A stretch of DNA of 55,276 nt, taken from the IMG/VR virus record IMGVR_UViG_3300044628_001308, positions 1-55,276 of that record. One strand, written 5' to 3'. The position numbers and the translations under genes are program-made. Below the pieces are notes generated by a model, which worked only from the letters and a program-made list of their open reading frames with translations, searched no databases and was not told the DNA's origin. Origin of the DNA: a virus. Below, in pieces: positions 53,101 through 55,276 of the stretch. Each line of letters starts with the position of its first letter. The stretch's first letter is position 1.

Positions 53101-55276
53101 ATTATCAAAATAACCATAGTTTGGTGATCCCCAAAATAATCTAACCGATCCGTTAAAGACCGCAGGATTACTAGAAACCTCTACTTTCATTTTGTTATTT
53201 TTAAAACACTCGTCTTTTGTTTGATTTTTTGTATAACCAAAAGACGGCATTATAAAATATTTATCACCTTCAGTAGTTTTAACTATTGTTGACCAAGGTG
53301 TTATTTTTAATGATCTATCATTATCGTTAGGATCAAAACCACTTATTTCAATAATTTTACCTGATGAATTTGTTGTCATCACCATTTTACCATCATTAAT
53401 TAATGTTTGGATTTCAGTTTGTGAATACCCCCCTGTTGCTGAATTAGTAACATAAAAAATATTTGGTGTAACCACAGTAAAGTTTTCTCCCGTAAGTGTT
53501 TGGGTTATATCAATAATATATTGTCCAACACCTCCTGTAGTACCACTCACTTGACTAACAATTTTAGTTCCAAGAGCAAGAGTTGGTCCTGAAATAATTT
53601 GCCCTGCGGATAATGTACCACCCGTAAACGTTAAAACGTCCATTGTTGTTCCATTAACATTACACGTACCATTTAATATTGATGTATTTTGAGATATATC
53701 AACAACATATTTACCAACACCTCCTGTTGTTCCATTTATTTGGGATACAATAGTTGTATTAACATCTACTGTTGGTCCAGCTAATATTTCGCCAGGAGCC
53801 AAGTTATTATCATTAATAGTATAAACGTCTAATGTTGTTCCAACAATACTACAAGTACCATTTAATTGTGTTGCTCCCGAAAATAATTGTAATCCTTGTA
53901 AGAATACATTCATATCATCATACAACTTAGGGAAAAACCCTGTATTCATAGTTGTTGAATTATATGCAACTAAGTTTGGTGTTGCACTTACCGTATTTTC
54001 TAAAACAATATTGTTTTGTAATCCTTCAATATTCAAAGAATAAACTTTTGTTGATGCCGATGTTACGGGATCATAATTACCTAAATAATCAAAATCTTTC
54101 CAAACCTCATCTAATATATCTACACCAGTATCATTCCAAGTTTTATATCTATGCCATATGGAACCATATTTAACAACCCAAGCGTATGGTAATTTATGTA
54201 CCGCTCCGAATTTTTTAATGGTTGATAAGATATAACTTAAATCATTAGGTTCGTTATATGACCTATATTTTTCTCTAAGACTTGCTAGTGGTAAACTATT
54301 CAAGAATAGATATGCGGCTTGTTTGTAGGATGATAAATCATTTGGTTTATATCTAAAATTATACACACCATTTTGAATTGCATTTATAAAATAAGGTGTG
54401 TTCAATATTGAAGTGGTCTGAGTATCAGTTACAAATCCATCATAATTAGTGTAATTTAAATTACCTTCAGTTGTGAATTGTTCCTCAATTTTTCTACTAT
54501 TATAGAATGTTTTGAAATTAGAGGTGTCAATATTTTGACTAAATACGTCAGCCTTATAGTTAAAGTTAGTTATAGGTCTTTTCTTATCGTTAGTGTCGTC
54601 GTTATTAAAATTACAAATTGTTTTATGTGTTGTATTGTACGATAATACATCTTTAGTGTTATACGCTAAATTAACATTTTGAAGTGCCTTTCCATCTGCA
54701 AGATAATTCTGACACCAATTAAAATTAGTAATAGGATACATATCAGAAAAATCAAATTCATTACTAGAGGTTTGATTTCCTATGTAGTCTATTATTTTTG
54801 ATTCATCAGTTAATGAAACATTTGGTTGAGATCTTTCATTTGTTAAAATTTGTTGATTAAATAATTCAAAAGGTACGTTAGTTTTATTCTTAAGGTAATT
54901 TATTGTGAATTCTCCTCTTATGAATTTTTGCCAACTTTCACCTTCTCCTTGATTTGAAATGTGTCTTAAAAATGTTAAGAAATTATTTTGATCAATTAAG
55001 TATCGTTTTAGTTTTTGAGTTAAAAATGGATTATCATTACCTAAACTCTTAAGTATATTAATCTTTTCGTCTTCCGCTTCAACCATAAAGATGCTCGCAT
55101 CATATCCTGATTGTCTATTTAATTTAGAATAATAAGTGTTAACCATAATCCTTTCATAAATCTCATAAAAGAATTTTATCTCTTCTTTGTTTTGGAATAC
55201 CTCATTTGTTACAGGGAAATCAAGAGCATTTAAACTTAATCTATTTGGTCTTGTAACCACATTAGACTCATCACCA
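50143..55276 (-). CDS. Very large baseplate/hub-like virion protein, 5' end outside the window
   Basis: At least 1710 residues; the frame is still open at the window edge (GDESN precedes the first possible GTG at 55260), so the true start probably lies beyond. A 58-residue beta unit is duplicated in tandem at about residues 463-520 and 530-585, each with SQxxGTTGGVGxYxxDI. Near 1410-1447, FNVRNIPMFSGPYMITSVTH and EFSTTFKGTRQPF resemble the end of hub proteins of the gp27/late-control-D type. No lysozyme motif is visible. A role as hub, tail-needle or tape-like baseplate protein is inferred from this and from its size. Confidence 0.65.
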   Translation of the reverse strand, partial: GDESNVVTRPNRLSLNALDFPVTNEVFQNKEEIKFFYEIYERIMVNTYYSKLNRQSGYDASIFMVEAEDEKINILKSLGNDNPFLTQKLKRYLIDQNNFLTFLRHISNQGEGESWQKFIRGEFTINYLKNKTNVPFELFNQQILTNERSQPNVSLTDESKIIDYIGNQTSSNEFDFSDMYPITNFNWCQNYLADGKALQNVNLAYNTKDVLSYNTTHKTICNFNNDDTNDKKRPITNFNYKADVFSQNIDTSNFKTFYNSRKIEEQFTTEGNLNYTNYDGFVTDTQTTSILNTPYFINAIQNGVYNFRYKPNDLSSYKQAAYLFLNSLPLASLREKYRSYNEPNDLSYILSTIKKFGAVHKLPYAWVVKYGSIWHRYKTWNDTGVDILDEVWKDFDYLGNYDPVTSASTKVYSLNIEGLQNNIVLENTVSATPNLVAYNSTTMNTGFFPKLYDDMNVFLQGLQLFSGATQLNGTCSIVGTTLDVYTINDNNLAPGEILAGPTVDVNTTIVSQINGTTGGVGKYVVDISQNTSILNGTCNVNGTTMDVLTFTGGTLSAGQIISGPTLALGTKIVSQVSGTTGGVGQYIIDITQTLTGENFTVVTPNIFYVTNSATGGYSQTEIQTLINDGKMVMTTNSSGKIIEISGFDPNDNDRSLKITPWSTIVKTTEGDKYFIMPSFGYTKNQTKDECFKNNKMKVEVSSNPAVFNGSVRLFWGSPNYGYFDNTKITKPNPDSYLKEILSDKKTQQNFSLNGDITKYDKISEMFTTFDTEILDYFEQEFLNFSRSIYDFKTLVPSDKDVETESERSYKNFQLLMRELLVVEKPSTLNSEGMINSVIEKQKTNFQGILTNFLEYNVVLKMGNPSMFDRRTFLTFSTKFLIDPVSYQGYNQGTTGSLPSNGGTTTLAQSKTANPETWKTLEKYVGFSEIPELVYSDNGSYITDFFIDLNVQFTEKNVKDFAPLIMLYATQKLNNFKVPTNNVVIPNPVPTPVPSPQTPGDLLTTVTLKDTKTISVYKFGPQKYCVYKDTNGTILFTGQPASASLYPINTPLINEIIISQYGNLATSPNDNQFIVSTVNNTTSQVTTTTTTLPIVQNLGNSVDGVKFYGLMDEYLDKSETYLKNVISNLMTGVRAGLPNITIEGDKGNKSQLEGEQTRVEMWETFKAFNDTWVAGGDFKSKTMFEDVLLFDRASRDVGQKVYVDIFKIKDLIEGSLYKNNMLDIVSTILTQNNFTYFPLPAYANFYNAQDAEKNPVPRSEGSTEFANSFWGTFLNVDYRNTSPKFLCYYANKPSQYVDMKDNVDYRFRDDAFDLRRASDNPLVESQSNKKNWDKSNKVVGFNIDISNQNQQIFKNFSVGQDVGKPTAESLEMLNQMANQSRNRSTGSQNVSLYNLYRNRSYECSVDMLGNALIQPMMYFNVRNIPMFSGPYMITSVTHQISDGEFSTTFKGTRQPFYSLPKIDSFIQSLSLNIISKLQEQVKANEEKSKSSPENVIFQKNNVVSNVTGTDTITKNQDCSDKINSGYVGYTPLDSPTSTQISYKDFKKLLGDRIVASGIPKETTSGGVTKLNDNFAKLSGVLFSFIYLDSASSSGLKAYENNYSTINLTETYGQILASTTNKKYYCLSRGTNLNIPVVSFISAEKFVDFAIGKFKDRLSLIKTATDAEIVQLYVTKYPNIQPDNVYTEMTEQDKNTLQNKVKQAIDIYNSLN

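Overview
The window is a segment of a large, AT-rich (about 30% G+C by eye) tailed-phage genome of T4-like myovirus ancestry that very probably infects a member of the Bacteroidota, most likely a flavobacterium. The T4-like core is recognisable from motifs: Rad50/Mre11-type gp46 and gp47, primase, DnaB-type helicase, UvsX recombinase, gp32-like single-stranded DNA-binding protein, RNase H/FEN-type exonuclease, class I ribonucleotide reductase (both subunits), and baseplate wedge proteins gp25 and gp6. The host inference rests on SprB-type repeats in the virion proteins (typical of gliding Bacteroidota), an encoded RpoD-like sigma factor resembling Bacteroidota primary sigma factors, A/T-rich start regions mostly without a Shine-Dalgarno sequence, and several promoter matches to the Bacteroidota form TTTG-N19..21-TAnnTTTG.

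Layout. Almost everything is on the minus strand, in tightly packed and often overlapping genes (ATGA and TAATG junctions). Positions 1-1826: a cut-off gene, an amidase endolysin and a membrane/coiled-coil protein. 1876-2295: a lone plus-strand gene. 2296-2473: an apparent stand-alone small RNA locus with promoter, pseudoknot, hairpin and intrinsic terminator. 2480-8519: zinc-ribbon protein, sigma factor, an adenine methyltransferase next to a PD-(D/E)XK-like protein (possible restriction-modification pair) and gp46. 8535-14158: small accessory genes, gp47, a RecB-like nuclease and primase. 14245-16199: a plus-strand island encoding a Thr-Pro repeat adhesin-like protein. 16280-16888: RuvC-like resolvase. 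16940-40498: tail, fibre and baseplate region including SprB-repeat proteins, a glycosyltransferase and a 1814-residue protein with a hydrophobic insert. 40597-49073: nrdA, nrdB, helicase, exonuclease, uvsX and gp32. 49187-55276: a Pro/Ala-rich acidic protein and a very large baseplate/hub-like protein that runs off the window.

How they fit together. The replication and recombination block forms a complete T4-style fork and repair set with its own dNTP supply. The structural block looks specialised for adhesion to a gliding bacterium: Cys-containing Ig-like SprB repeats joined to Thr/Pro linkers. The putative protein-O-glycosyltransferase inside that block could decorate those linkers. The same Thr-Pro coding repeat occurs in opposite orientations at about 15.6-16.0 kb and 22.4-22.8 kb, which would allow homologous inversion and exchange of adhesin tips. 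The least explained element is the small RNA locus at 2296-2473.
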